From Pedosphaera parvula Ellin514 (GTDB lineage: Bacteria > Verrucomicrobiota > Verrucomicrobiia > Limisphaerales > Pedosphaeraceae): a DNA stretch of 64,000 nt. Positions 1 to 8,550 of this stretch are shown in pieces (within the stretch, counting starts at the first letter, position 1; each line of letters starts with the position of its first letter). The notes beneath the pieces were generated by a model, which ran no database searches, was not told where the DNA came from, and saw only the letters and a program-made list of their open reading frames with translations. Location: the NCBI RefSeq assembly GCF_000172555.1, contig NZ_ABOX02000042.1, positions 1 through 64,000 on the forward strand, written 5' to 3'. A program made the translations under genes and the position numbers.

Positions 1-1
1 C

Positions 2-328
2 TCGCAATACGGTTTTTATCCGAAGTGCTATTTTTATCAGTTAACCGGTCTGTACTGTCCGGGCTGCGGCGCTCAGCGGTCGTTGTATCATCTTGTGCAT
101 GGTCATTTCCTGACCGGCCTTCAGTGTAATCCATTATTTATCCTGGCCCTTCCCGTCTTCGCGTACATGGGCATCCGGCTCGTGGCACCGAAAATCAAGG
201 GCCACTCCCTGCCCCCAATAACCTTCTCCGGATATGGCATGATTCTCCTCGGGATTGTGCTGATCCTTTTCACTGTCCTCAGAAATATTCCCCATCCACC
301 ATTTACATTCCTGGCCCCTCCAAAATAG
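2..328 (+). CDS. DUF2752 membrane protein, 5' end outside the window
   Basis: The frame is open from the first bases of the window, so the start lies upstream; an internal ATG at 83 would cut off the conserved part. Residues read in frame before that ATG contain the DUF2752 hallmark LTGLYCPGCGAQRSLYHL, followed by GxF and CNP, then two hydrophobic segments typical of this short family. DUF2752 proteins are small inner-membrane proteins of unknown function, common in Bacteroidota, Planctomycetota and Verrucomicrobiota; the CPxCG pair could bind a metal, but this is not established. The next gene follows after about 80 bases on the same strand and is also a small membrane protein, so co-transcription is possible. 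Confidence 0.85.
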   Translation, partial: SQYGFYPKCYFYQLTGLYCPGCGAQRSLYHLVHGHFLTGLQCNPLFILALPVFAYMGIRLVAPKIKGHSLPPITFSGYGMILLGIVLILFTVLRNIPHPPFTFLAPPK

Positions 329-407
329 GAGCTCTCAACCAAAGGCTTGTTTGTGGCGCGATCGATGGCATCATTAATGGCGTCAGCTTTCGCAGTGGCT
401 TTCATTT

Positions 408-887
408 ATGTATAAGATCATCGGGGCAGACCAGAGGGAATACGGGCCGATAGACGCCAACCAGTTACGGCAATGGATTGGTCAAGGGCGGGCAACAGCA
501 CAAAGTCTGGTCAAATTCGACGGCGAAACGCAATGGAAAGTTCTGAATTCCTACTCCGAATTCGCCAACGACCTGCCAAAATTTCCACCACTGAGCGCCT
601 CAAGCACAAAGGCCGACGATGGCATCTCAACCATCATCCCCTACAAAAATCCGCAGGCCCTGATTGCGTATTATCTTGGCATTTTCTCGTTTATACCGGT
701 GATTGGATTTTTCCTTGGTATCGCCGCTTTTGTCCTCGGCTTGCGCGGCCTGAAATTCGCCCAAACCCACCCCGGCAGCAAAGGGCGGGTGCACGCGTTG
801 ATCGGCATCATCCTCGGCGGTTTATTCGGACTGCTCTATTTAATCGTCATCATTTTGATCGCCAGTGCTGCCCTAAGGCGAAAGTAA
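408..887 (+). CDS. GYF-domain / DUF4190 membrane protein
   Basis: A 159-residue protein. Residues 1-50 form a bacterial GYF_2-type domain (MYKIIGADQREYGP, then a W at the end of a Q-W-I helix and a second W), a module thought to bind proline-rich peptides. Residues 80-155 form two hydrophobic segments with the G-rich DUF4190 pattern, predicting an inner-membrane protein with the GYF domain in the cytoplasm. No enzymatic motif is visible. The N-terminus is nearly repeated in the next gene (MYKIIGADQKEYGP), so the two are paralogs at least in this domain. The ATG at 408 is chosen because the domain begins exactly there. Confidence 0.85.
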   Translation: MYKIIGADQREYGPIDANQLRQWIGQGRATAQSLVKFDGETQWKVLNSYSEFANDLPKFPPLSASSTKADDGISTIIPYKNPQALIAYYLGIFSFIPVIGFFLGIAAFVLGLRGLKFAQTHPGSKGRVHALIGIILGGLFGLLYLIVIILIASAALRRK

Positions 888-959
888 TGCTGCCTGTCCC
901 ATTAAATCTGGAGTACGATTGCGATAACGCAGACACCTGCATGATAACCGTCTTTGATT

Positions 960-1922
960 ATGTATAAGATCATAGGAGCAGATCAGAAGGAATACGGCCC
1001 GGTTAGCGCCGCTGAAATCCGTGAATGGATTGCTGAAGGCCGTGCCAATGGTCAGACCTTGGCCCAAGGCCCGGGTGCCATAGACTGGAAGCCTCTCCAC
1101 CTTTATTCAGAATTCTCGGATGTCTTGAATCCTGCTCCGCCCCCCGGCCTTGGCGCGCCTGTTTCACCAGGTTCCTTTGCCCCCCTGCCGCTGGCCGACG
1201 TAGTCGACAGGGATTATTATGTGGACATTGGAAATTGCATCAAGCGGAGTTGGGAACTTGTCAAAGCCAACCTTCTGCCAGTCGTGGGCATCAGTCTTCT
1301 GTCATTTGCCATCCCGGCCATCATCAACCAACTCATTGGCCTTACCTCCAGCCCGGCCACTCAGGCGCTGATGAAATACTTTCTTGGCCACTTGCTCAAC
1401 CAAACCAGCCCGGAAACTGCCCCACCTCAGATCTCCGTGGGCTTGCTTCTTCTGATTCCCTTCACCTGGCTGCTCAGCATGTGCGTCTCCGAAATCTTCA
1501 TGGGCGGACTCTATAATTATTATTTAAAGCTCATCCGGGGACAAAATGCCGAAATCGGTGATGCCTTCGTCGGCGTGACCCAGGTACCTGGCCAACTCGC
1601 ATTACTGGGACTCATAAAAGGAATTCTTGCCATGATCGCATTCGCCTTTTGCCTGGTGCCGGGCATTTACCTCTCCATCGCATGGATATTCAGCACCGTG
1701 TTGGTGGTCGATCGGCGACTGGGCTTCTGGGATTCCATGGAGATCAGCCGCCAGGTGGTAACCAGGCACTGGTTCACCATTTTCGCGCTGGTCATTGTTA
1801 ACGGAGTGATCTCTCTCGCCGGCATTTTTGCCTGCTTCATTGGCGCGCTGGTCACTCTGCCGATCGCGCTCATTTCGTTGATGTATGCCTATGAAGACAT
1901 TTTCACTTCGCGAGGCACGTAA
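960..1922 (+). CDS. GYF-domain multi-pass membrane protein
   Basis: About 320 residues. The ATG at 960 is preferred over an upstream TTG at 954, because it places MYKIIGADQ at the N-terminus exactly as in the preceding gene. Residues 1-50 are a GYF_2 domain, followed by a proline-rich linker, then four to five hydrophobic segments (roughly residues 100-315). The membrane part resembles the glycerophosphoryl-diester-phosphodiesterase-associated/DUF975-like helical bundles in which a long amphipathic insert precedes 'GLYNYYLKLIRGQ' and 'LSIAWIFSTVLVVDRRLG', a pattern common in bacterial proteins of unknown role. The last 38 bases overlap the next gene, implying translational coupling. The function is unknown. 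Confidence 0.8.
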   Translation: MYKIIGADQKEYGPVSAAEIREWIAEGRANGQTLAQGPGAIDWKPLHLYSEFSDVLNPAPPPGLGAPVSPGSFAPLPLADVVDRDYYVDIGNCIKRSWELVKANLLPVVGISLLSFAIPAIINQLIGLTSSPATQALMKYFLGHLLNQTSPETAPPQISVGLLLLIPFTWLLSMCVSEIFMGGLYNYYLKLIRGQNAEIGDAFVGVTQVPGQLALLGLIKGILAMIAFAFCLVPGIYLSIAWIFSTVLVVDRRLGFWDSMEISRQVVTRHWFTIFALVIVNGVISLAGIFACFIGALVTLPIALISLMYAYEDIFTSRGT

Positions 1923-2280
1923 GCCGCTTACCGCTTCCAGAGCTTATTCCTGCGTGCTCATGAATCAGTTCGCCACTCCGGGCCTGGGTTCTTTAATGGC
2001 AGGTCGTTTTTTGGAAGGCTCCATCCAATTGGCGATTGCTCTCCTTGGGTTCGGTCTCTTCATAGGTTGGTTTGTGCAACTCCTCTATGCCCTGTACAGC
2101 CAGATTGGCGATTCACCGCTTGATGCCCCGCCCTATCCTTGGTTGGGAAAAGTTGCTCTGATTGTTTTCGGAACTTCATGGCTCTTGTCCTGGATTACCA
2201 GCATCAGCGTTCTGCGTGAAGCGAAACGCAAGGAATCAAACAAACCGCCTTTCATCCCGCCGCCTCCGAAAAATGGCTGA
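1885..2280 (+). CDS. small membrane protein, unknown function
   Basis: A 131-residue protein overlapping the 3' end of the GYF membrane gene in a different frame. It has the segment MNQFATPGLGSLMAGR, which is typical of small bacterial membrane proteins annotated only as hypothetical, then two hydrophobic segments (about residues 45-70 and 88-108) and a basic, proline-rich C-terminus (PPFIPPPPK). That tail is a plausible ligand for the neighbouring GYF domains, which bind proline-rich peptides; this is an inference from the sequence only. A second ATG at 1960 directly before NQFATPG is an alternative start that would remove the overlap. Confidence 0.7.
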   Translation: MPMKTFSLREARKPLTASRAYSCVLMNQFATPGLGSLMAGRFLEGSIQLAIALLGFGLFIGWFVQLLYALYSQIGDSPLDAPPYPWLGKVALIVFGTSWLLSWITSISVLREAKRKESNKPPFIPPPPKNG

Positions 2281-2473
2281 CATTTCCGCGTGACCCTCTC
2301 CAAAACCTGTGGCATTGGTTAAGACATGATCGCACTGAGTCCGGCCCACGATTGTAACCGCCAATGCCATTTGAAAACACTTTCCATTGGCCAGCAGGAA
2401 AAGCCTCGTTGGCGGCTGATCAGCATCCATCTTGTCCCATAATTTGAAAATCTGCTAATCTGAAATTTGCATT

Positions 2474-3664
2474 ATGTTCGAAGTAGAAACACATTTTAAA
2501 CGCCACTTCAACGCTCCCCCTGTCCATGTCGTTCGCGCGCCCGGCCGCCTCGAACTGCTCGGCAACCACACCGACTATAATGAGGGCCTGGTCATGTCCC
2601 TGGCGGTGGACAAATATATTGAAATCGCCGCCTCTCCGCGGAGCGATGGCAAGATCCAACTCGTTTCCTCATCATTTCCCGAAAAGGAAATCTTCTCCGC
2701 TAACGAATTCAAAAAAAATCCCGCCGTTCCCTGGGCCGATTACGTAAAGGGTGTCCTTGCGCAATTGTATAAACGCGGCGTTCACTTCACCGGCTTTAAT
2801 GCTGTCGTGCACGGCACCATCCCCATGGGCGCAGGCATGAGCAGTTCCGCCGCTCTTTCAGTCGCCACTGCCTTGATTATCCGCAAATTGCACCCTTACG
2901 CCTTGAGTGAAACCGGTCTCGCCGCCGCCCCAATACCCGACTCCAAAGGCGTAGTTCCTGTTCCAACCCACGCGGAAAAGTTGCACATCGCCAAAATCTG
3001 TCGCGCAGCAGAACACGAATTCGTCGGTGTTAAAGTCGGTTTGCTCGACCAAATCTCCTCCCTCTTCGGCAAGGCCTGGCACGTCATGGACATTGATTTC
3101 CGTGCCCTGACGGTTGAACTCTCCCCGATGCCAGGCGAAGCCATCATCGTCTGTAACTCCGGCGTGAAACATTCCCTCGTCGAAGGCGGTTACAACGAAC
3201 TTCGCGACAACTGTGAAGGCGCAGCCCGCAAACTGGGCATTACCTCCCTTCGCTCGGCCGATGCCAAAATGCTCGATGCCAGCAAAGCCAAACTCACTCA
3301 GCGCGAATATGAATGTGCCCACCACATTGTCACCGAAATCCAGCGTGTCGTCTTCGCCGAACGCGCCCTGCGTGAGGATGACCATCAACAATTCGGCCAA
3401 TACATGTTCCAAAGCCATGAAAGTTCCCGCGATTTCCTCAAGAACAGCGTCCCCGAACTGGACCTGCTCGTCGAAATCGCCCGCAAACATCCCGGCTGCC
3501 TCGGAGCGCGCTTGACCGGCGGCGGCTTCGGCGGCGCTACCATCAATCTTGTCCGACATCACGAAGCTGCCGCTTTCATGGAATACATGGCTCGCGAATA
3601 CGAAAAGCGTGGCGGACACAAAACCCAGCCAATTCTTTGTCAAATCGTGGACGGCGCAGCCTGA
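2474..3664 (+). CDS. galK: galactokinase
   Basis: A 396-residue GHMP-family kinase. It shows the galactokinase signature near the N-terminus (GRLELLGNHTDYNEG, residues 24-38; E. coli has GRxNLIGEHTDYN), the GHMP ATP-binding loop MGAGMSSSAALSVATA at about 117-132, and the C-terminal GARLTGGGFGGATI motif. It would phosphorylate alpha-D-galactose at C1 with ATP in the first step of the Leloir pathway in the cytoplasm. Length is normal for the family. One small oddity is the usual GE-H of the signature being GN-H here (N in place of E), a change seen in a subset of GalK-like proteins. No other gal genes are adjacent, so it appears to be a stand-alone gene. The preceding 190 bases hold no gene. 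Confidence 0.93.
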   Translation: MFEVETHFKRHFNAPPVHVVRAPGRLELLGNHTDYNEGLVMSLAVDKYIEIAASPRSDGKIQLVSSSFPEKEIFSANEFKKNPAVPWADYVKGVLAQLYKRGVHFTGFNAVVHGTIPMGAGMSSSAALSVATALIIRKLHPYALSETGLAAAPIPDSKGVVPVPTHAEKLHIAKICRAAEHEFVGVKVGLLDQISSLFGKAWHVMDIDFRALTVELSPMPGEAIIVCNSGVKHSLVEGGYNELRDNCEGAARKLGITSLRSADAKMLDASKAKLTQREYECAHHIVTEIQRVVFAERALREDDHQQFGQYMFQSHESSRDFLKNSVPELDLLVEIARKHPGCLGARLTGGGFGGATINLVRHHEAAAFMEYMAREYEKRGGHKTQPILCQIVDGAA

Positions 3665-3767
3665 TCAATTATTAGATGCAGTCAGCTTTGGCCTTTACAT
3701 GCCTTCCTGATATCGCTATCAAACGCGCATCAACAGAAGGTAACTAGAACCAAATTCAAAGCTGACC

Positions 3768-4322
3768 ATGAGCAATCCACTTCCACCCGTAAACCCGGCA
3801 CCGAGTTCCAACCCTGCTCCTGAAAGCTCGGGTCTGGCCATTGCCAGCATGATAATGGGAATTCTCAGCCTGGTTTGTTTGGGATTTCTCTCCGGTATTC
3901 CAGCCATCATCTGCGGAAAAATCGGCAAGACCAAAATTCGCAATTCTGCTGGCACACTCACCGGCTCTGGATTCGCCACCGCCGGAATTATTACGGGTTG
4001 GATCGGCACCATGCTTAGTGTCCTTGCAATTGCGGTGTTTGTCGCCCTTCCCTTTGCTACCAGAGGGATGATTTCCAAAGCAACCGCCTCCAACCAACGA
4101 GCCTGTCACAATAACCTGGCGCAAATCGACGGCGCAAAGCAACAATGGGCGCTGGAGACCAAGGCTGCTGCAAACGCTGAACCGACCTGGGAAAACATCA
4201 AACGTTATTTGGGACGTGGAACTTCCAGTACACTTCCCGAATGTCCGGCTGGCGGAACTTATACCTTGGGCAACTTGCAAGAACCCCCAAGATGCAATAT
4301 TCCAGGCCATAGCCTGGAATAA
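3768..4322 (+). CDS. DUF4190 membrane protein with pseudopilin-like C-terminal domain
   Basis: A 184-residue protein. Residues 1-25 are proline/serine rich, residues 25-100 carry two hydrophobic segments with the DUF4190 pattern (GLAIASMIMGILSLV, then GxGFATAGIITGWIG). The remaining 80 residues (ACHNNLAQIDGAKQQWALE, later CPAGGTYTLGNL and CNIPGHSLE) match the C-terminal head of verrucomicrobial pseudopilin-like proteins, where the same N-L-x-Q-I-D-x-A-K-Q-Q-W-A helix normally follows a prepilin helix. Here the prepilin helix is replaced by DUF4190 helices, so the head is anchored by a different membrane module. Four cysteines could form disulfides. It is probably displayed outside the inner membrane; its role is unknown. 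Confidence 0.75.
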   Translation: MSNPLPPVNPAPSSNPAPESSGLAIASMIMGILSLVCLGFLSGIPAIICGKIGKTKIRNSAGTLTGSGFATAGIITGWIGTMLSVLAIAVFVALPFATRGMISKATASNQRACHNNLAQIDGAKQQWALETKAAANAEPTWENIKRYLGRGTSSTLPECPAGGTYTLGNLQEPPRCNIPGHSLE

Positions 4323-4402
4323 AAACGTGCCTCACCTTCTCAACCAGTGGCAGGTTTATGCGATTGCCTATCCGGGCGCTCGAGGGGCTTGAGATATAAA
4401 AC

Positions 4403-5320
4403 ATGAATAAGATCTTGTGCAGCCTGCTGTTGGTGGCATCGCTCACCGGTTGCGCAGCTAACCATTTCAAAAGGGCTTCCGGCTACACCAACCGTCAAAG
4501 CGCCATTCACGAATGCTTCGGCACTTACGACAACGAGCCACGTCTGCCGAATCAACACATTGACATCAACCACCTCATCTCCGAATTGGTCGATCAACGT
4601 GCCAACACCTACAACTGGCTCATCTGGCACAACACGAACGATTGGGAAGATCTTCATGCCTTCCTTCCGATCGCCCGCAAGCATCATATCAAGGTCTGGG
4701 TCACCCTCGTGCCACCCAGCGAAGCTCCACCACTATACGGCACTCTTTCCTCCGAACCTTTCCGCCTCGACTACGAACGCTGGGCCACTGAGCTTGGCAA
4801 ACTCAGTCGGAATTATCCCAACCTCGTCGCCTGGAGCATCGATGACTTTTCCTCAAATCTCAGTTTCTTCACTCCAGAAAAGCTCAAATCAAGTCTCGAA
4901 CTGGCTCACCAACAAAATCCCAAGCTCGCTTTTGTTCCTTGTTGGTACTTTGTCGCAACCCGTACACCACTGAATCCAGCCTACACCAATCTCCTGGATG
5001 GCATCCTCTTCCCCTACCTCTCCGAATCCACCCACATGAATCTGGACGACCCCAATCAAGTGGAATCAGAGGTTCGGCAAATGAAAGGTTACTTTGGCAA
5101 TTCACTGCCCTTAATCGTGGACGTCTACGCCACCCCTTACAGCACGCTCCCGAATGGCTCCCAACCAGCCTACGTGGAAGAAACCATGAAACGCGCCCAT
5201 CGCGCTGCTGACGGCGTCCTCATCTACTGCCACCAGCACAAGGAAACTGAGCCGGTGAAGTACGACATCATCAGTCGCCAATTCCACTCTTGGGCAGCAG
5301 AGACTCCTCGGAAAAAGTGA
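4403..5320 (+). CDS. lipoprotein with glycoside-hydrolase-like TIM-barrel features
   Basis: A 305-residue protein with a lipoprotein signal peptide ending in the lipobox LTGC (Cys at about residue 17), so it should be lipid-anchored. The mature part alternates predicted strands and helices in a TIM-barrel rhythm: ANTYNWLIWH, IKVWVTLVPPSE, LVAWSIDDFSSN, KLAFVPCWYF, LDGILFPYL, LPLIVDVYATPYS and DGVLIYCHQ. The acidic pair in 'WSIDDFS' lies at a strand end, where glycoside hydrolases often place catalytic acids. No family can be assigned with certainty; it may be a carbohydrate-active enzyme or a non-catalytic relative. It converges on mutS, with only six bases between the stop codons. Confidence 0.7.
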   Translation: MNKILCSLLLVASLTGCAANHFKRASGYTNRQSAIHECFGTYDNEPRLPNQHIDINHLISELVDQRANTYNWLIWHNTNDWEDLHAFLPIARKHHIKVWVTLVPPSEAPPLYGTLSSEPFRLDYERWATELGKLSRNYPNLVAWSIDDFSSNLSFFTPEKLKSSLELAHQQNPKLAFVPCWYFVATRTPLNPAYTNLLDGILFPYLSESTHMNLDDPNQVESEVRQMKGYFGNSLPLIVDVYATPYSTLPNGSQPAYVEETMKRAHRAADGVLIYCHQHKETEPVKYDIISRQFHSWAAETPRKK

Positions 5321-5326
5321 GGGAGT

Positions 5327-7882
5327 CTAACCTCCAAACAAATCCAACTGCGGCGGTGGAGCGAGCTTCTTCAACTTGTCCCGCTCGGCACGATGACGCG
5401 CTTGTTGCCGCACGTTCCCTTCAGGCGTGAGCTCCGACTCTTCGAGGTTGTGTAAAATTTCCTTGGCGCGCTCAATCACCGCTTTTGGCACGCCTGCCAG
5501 TCGTGCCACCTGGATGCCATAACTCTTATCCGTGCCGCCTTCGATAATCTTGCGCAGGAAGACAATCTGATCGTTCCACTCCCGCACCGCCACATTGTAG
5601 TTCTTGATGCGCGGCAATCGTCCAGCCAACTCCGTTAACTCGTGGTAATGTGTTGCAAACAATGTCTTGGCGCCAACCTGGTTGTGCAAGTGCTCCACGA
5701 TCGACCAGGCCAGACTCAGTCCATCGAAGGTGCTCGTGCCACGACCAATCTCATCCAAAATAATCAAGCTCTTCGCGGTGGCGTTGTTCAAAATATTTGC
5801 CGTCTCGCTCATCTCCACCATGAAGGTGGACTGTCCCCGCGCCAGATCATCGCTCGCACCAATGCGGGTAAAAATACGATCGACCAAATCCACCCGCGCT
5901 TCTGCCGCCGGGATAAACGATCCCGTATGCGCCAGCAAAACCAGCAACGCCACCTGCCGGATATAGGTGCTTTTACCCGCCATGTTCGGCCCGGTGATCA
6001 ACGCCACCTGCACCTGTTGATCCAACTGCGTATCGTTTGAGACAAATCGTTCCTCGCTTAAATTCTGTTCCAACACCGGATGGCGGCCATCCCGGATATT
6101 CACCACATTTTCCGTTCCCACTTGTGGACGACAATAACTATAAAGCCGCGCCGTTTCAGCGAAGGAACCGAGCACATCCAGTTGCGCGAGTGCCGATGCA
6201 GTTTGCTGAATTTCCGGCAAACGAGCCAGCATCACCTCACGCACACGCAGGAACAATTCGTATTCCAGTTTGATGCTGCGCTCCTCCGCTCCCAGGATTT
6301 TGCCTTCCATCTCCTTCAACTCAGGAGTGATGAACCGCTCACCATTGGCGATCGTCTGCTTGCGAATGTAATGTTGCGGCACCTTGCTCAAATTGCTGGC
6401 CGTCACCTCGATGTAGTAACCGAACACCGAATTGAACCGCACCTTCAGCGAACTAATCCCCGTGCGCTCGATTTCATCCTGCTGAAGCTTGGCTATCCAA
6501 TCCTTACCACTCCGCGAAGCGGCGCGCAATTCATCCAGCGCCGGGTCAAATCCATCGCGAATCAATCCGCCTTCTTTCAATGCCAGCGGCGGTTCATCCG
6601 CAATCGCTCGCGCAATCTGGTCGATCAAGTCCGGCAGTTCCACCACTTGCGATCCCAGTTCCCCGAGCAATGATGGTTCTGAAATCTCTTCCGCTTCCTG
6701 CAATAGTCCGTTCCCTGCGCCGGAAGTGGGCAATCCAGCTAAAATGGAGCGCAGCATGGGAACTTGTTCCAAAGCCAATCGCAACGCCGCCAAATCCCGC
6801 GCATTCCCAGTTCCGGCGCTTAGCCGTCCGAGCGTCCGTTCCAAATCCCGCACCTGGGTCAACTGCGCTCGAAACTGTTCCAGCGCCGAGACATTTTCCA
6901 TCCAGGTCTGCACAGCATTTTGACGGCAGCCAATCGCTTTGGCATCCGCGAGCGGTTGCGACAACCAATCGCGCAATCGTCGCGCGCCCATCGGAGTCAC
7001 CGTCCGATTCAATGCTCCGTAGAGCGTCGCATTCTTCGCTGCATCCCGGTGCAGCGGTTCCAAAATCTCCAGATGCCGCAGGGTGATGATATCCAGCGTC
7101 AAGTAATCGGACGCTTGATAACAGGAAAGCGACGTCAAGTGCCCCACATCTCGACGCAAATGCTGGGTCAAATAATGCAACACTGCCCCTGCCGCGCCAG
7201 TCGCGGCGCCTTTGTTCTTGAGGCCAAACCCATCGAGCGACGCCACTTTGAAATGATCGCGCACAGTAAACAGTGCCGTCTCCGGGGCAAATACCCAATC
7301 CTCGTACCCGTTCAGGATCGGAAAATTGCTGTTCAACAACTCGTGCAACCGCGCCGCTTCGGATGGCAGGATGATTTCCGCCGGACGCAACCGTTCCAAC
7401 TCCGCCAGCAACGCGGCCTCGGTTTCCAACTCAGTGCACTTGAAACTGCCGGTGGTCAAATCCACCAGTGCCAATCCAAAACTCTTGCCGACGCCATAAA
7501 CCGCGGCGAGAAAGTTATTCTTCTCCGCCGCCAGCATCCGCTCATCAAAGTGAGTTCCCGGACTCAGAATCTGGGTGACATCACGTTTGACCAATTGCCC
7601 GGGCCGCGCTTCCTCCAACTGCTCACAAATGGCCACCTTCCGGCCGGCCTTCAGTAAACGGGAAATGTAATTGTTCGCCGCATGGAATGGAATGCCGCAC
7701 ATCGGCACCACACCCCGCTTGGTCAGCGCCACATTGAGCAACGGCGCGGCCACCTGCGCGTCTTCGAAGAACATTTCGTAGAAGTCCCCAAGCCTGAATA
7801 GCAAAATAGCGTCCTTCGGCAGTTCGCCCTTTATTCGGCGATACTGCGCCATCATCGGAGTCAGTTGCTTATCGGCAGCCAT
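5327..7882 (-). CDS. mutS: DNA mismatch repair protein MutS
   Basis: The start at 7882 (MAADKQLTPMMAQYRRIK) gives 851 residues, the usual MutS1 length; an upstream start at 7978 adds 32 residues unlike the family and is less likely. Domain I carries the mismatch-reading F-x-E motif in GDFYEMFFEDA; the C-terminal ATPase has Walker A GPNMAGKSTYIRQ, the Walker B/signature DEIGRGTSTFDG and the ATHYHELTEL motif. MutS binds base mismatches and small loops and, with MutL, starts strand repair in the cytoplasm. No mutL is in the window. It is divergent from the gene at 7994, with a 111-base shared upstream region. Confidence 0.97.
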   Translation of the reverse strand: MAADKQLTPMMAQYRRIKGELPKDAILLFRLGDFYEMFFEDAQVAAPLLNVALTKRGVVPMCGIPFHAANNYISRLLKAGRKVAICEQLEEARPGQLVKRDVTQILSPGTHFDERMLAAEKNNFLAAVYGVGKSFGLALVDLTTGSFKCTELETEAALLAELERLRPAEIILPSEAARLHELLNSNFPILNGYEDWVFAPETALFTVRDHFKVASLDGFGLKNKGAATGAAGAVLHYLTQHLRRDVGHLTSLSCYQASDYLTLDIITLRHLEILEPLHRDAAKNATLYGALNRTVTPMGARRLRDWLSQPLADAKAIGCRQNAVQTWMENVSALEQFRAQLTQVRDLERTLGRLSAGTGNARDLAALRLALEQVPMLRSILAGLPTSGAGNGLLQEAEEISEPSLLGELGSQVVELPDLIDQIARAIADEPPLALKEGGLIRDGFDPALDELRAASRSGKDWIAKLQQDEIERTGISSLKVRFNSVFGYYIEVTASNLSKVPQHYIRKQTIANGERFITPELKEMEGKILGAEERSIKLEYELFLRVREVMLARLPEIQQTASALAQLDVLGSFAETARLYSYCRPQVGTENVVNIRDGRHPVLEQNLSEERFVSNDTQLDQQVQVALITGPNMAGKSTYIRQVALLVLLAHTGSFIPAAEARVDLVDRIFTRIGASDDLARGQSTFMVEMSETANILNNATAKSLIILDEIGRGTSTFDGLSLAWSIVEHLHNQVGAKTLFATHYHELTELAGRLPRIKNYNVAVREWNDQIVFLRKIIEGGTDKSYGIQVARLAGVPKAVIERAKEILHNLEESELTPEGNVRQQARHRAERDKLKKLAPPPQLDLFGG

Positions 7883-7993
7883 CAGCCGATAGGTTACACT
7901 GGAATTGGTCGTCAGGTGAAAGCAAAAATTCCGGCAAAACTCTCTTTTCGGGAGCATTTGTTTGGTTACTCCGTCCAATGGAGGTAGTGGGAT

Positions 7994-8521
7994 ATGAAAA
8001 CAACTGAATTGCCGTTGAAATTACGGGTCGCATCGCCCTGCACTGCTCGTTGGGAGGAGATGAAAGGCGATGAACAGGTGCGCTTCTGCAACCTTTGTCA
8101 GAAAAACGTTTATAACCTCTCCGCCCTTTCTTCCGGCGACGCGGCAACTCTCGTCAAATCCAAAGAAGGTAAGCTTTGCACGCGCTTTTACCAACGCGCG
8201 GACGGAACTGTACTAACTGACGACTGCCCTGTCGGCCTCGCGAAAGCTTGGAAACGCGCGCAGGCAATGTTGCTCGGCGGCGTCGGCTTGATCGTCTTCA
8301 CCATCATCAATATTGCCGCCGCAAACCGTGAGGAAGACACTTCCCAACCGGGAACGGGTTTGAAAGTCCGCATCGAACAAGCCAAAAATGATATTAAAGC
8401 CGGACTCGGGATTAAGACACCGCGCCTGCTAATGGGCGAAGTCAGCGTGTCGCCCGTCATGGGCAAAGTCGTTGCGCCACACACACCAAAACCGCCAGCT
8501 CCCAAGTCCGACAAAAAATAG
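7994..8521 (+). CDS. small membrane protein with N-terminal CxxC-type domain
   Basis: A 175-residue protein. The N-terminal 75 residues have four conserved-looking cysteines in the pattern C-W-E-M-x-G-D-x-x-V-R-F-C-x-x-C-x-K-x-V-Y-N-L-S, then GKLCTRFY, ADGTVLTDDCPVG. This arrangement is recurrent in Verrucomicrobiota and myxobacteria, often at the N-terminus of membrane or carboxypeptidase-regulatory-like proteins; its function is not known, though metal binding by the cysteines is plausible. A single hydrophobic segment follows (about 92-110), then a charged tail ending in a proline/lysine-rich stretch. It lies 29 bases before the alpha-2-macroglobulin gene and is probably co-transcribed with it. 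Confidence 0.75.
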   Translation: MKTTELPLKLRVASPCTARWEEMKGDEQVRFCNLCQKNVYNLSALSSGDAATLVKSKEGKLCTRFYQRADGTVLTDDCPVGLAKAWKRAQAMLLGGVGLIVFTIINIAAANREEDTSQPGTGLKVRIEQAKNDIKAGLGIKTPRLLMGEVSVSPVMGKVVAPHTPKPPAPKSDKK

Positions 8522-8550
8522 TTCCTTCGCCACCCGCACACACTCTTCAC

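Noticed and set aside
2858-3643. Long reverse-strand open frame opposite galK
   Set aside because: Antisense shadow of a well-conserved galactokinase; no family motif, no ribosome binding site.
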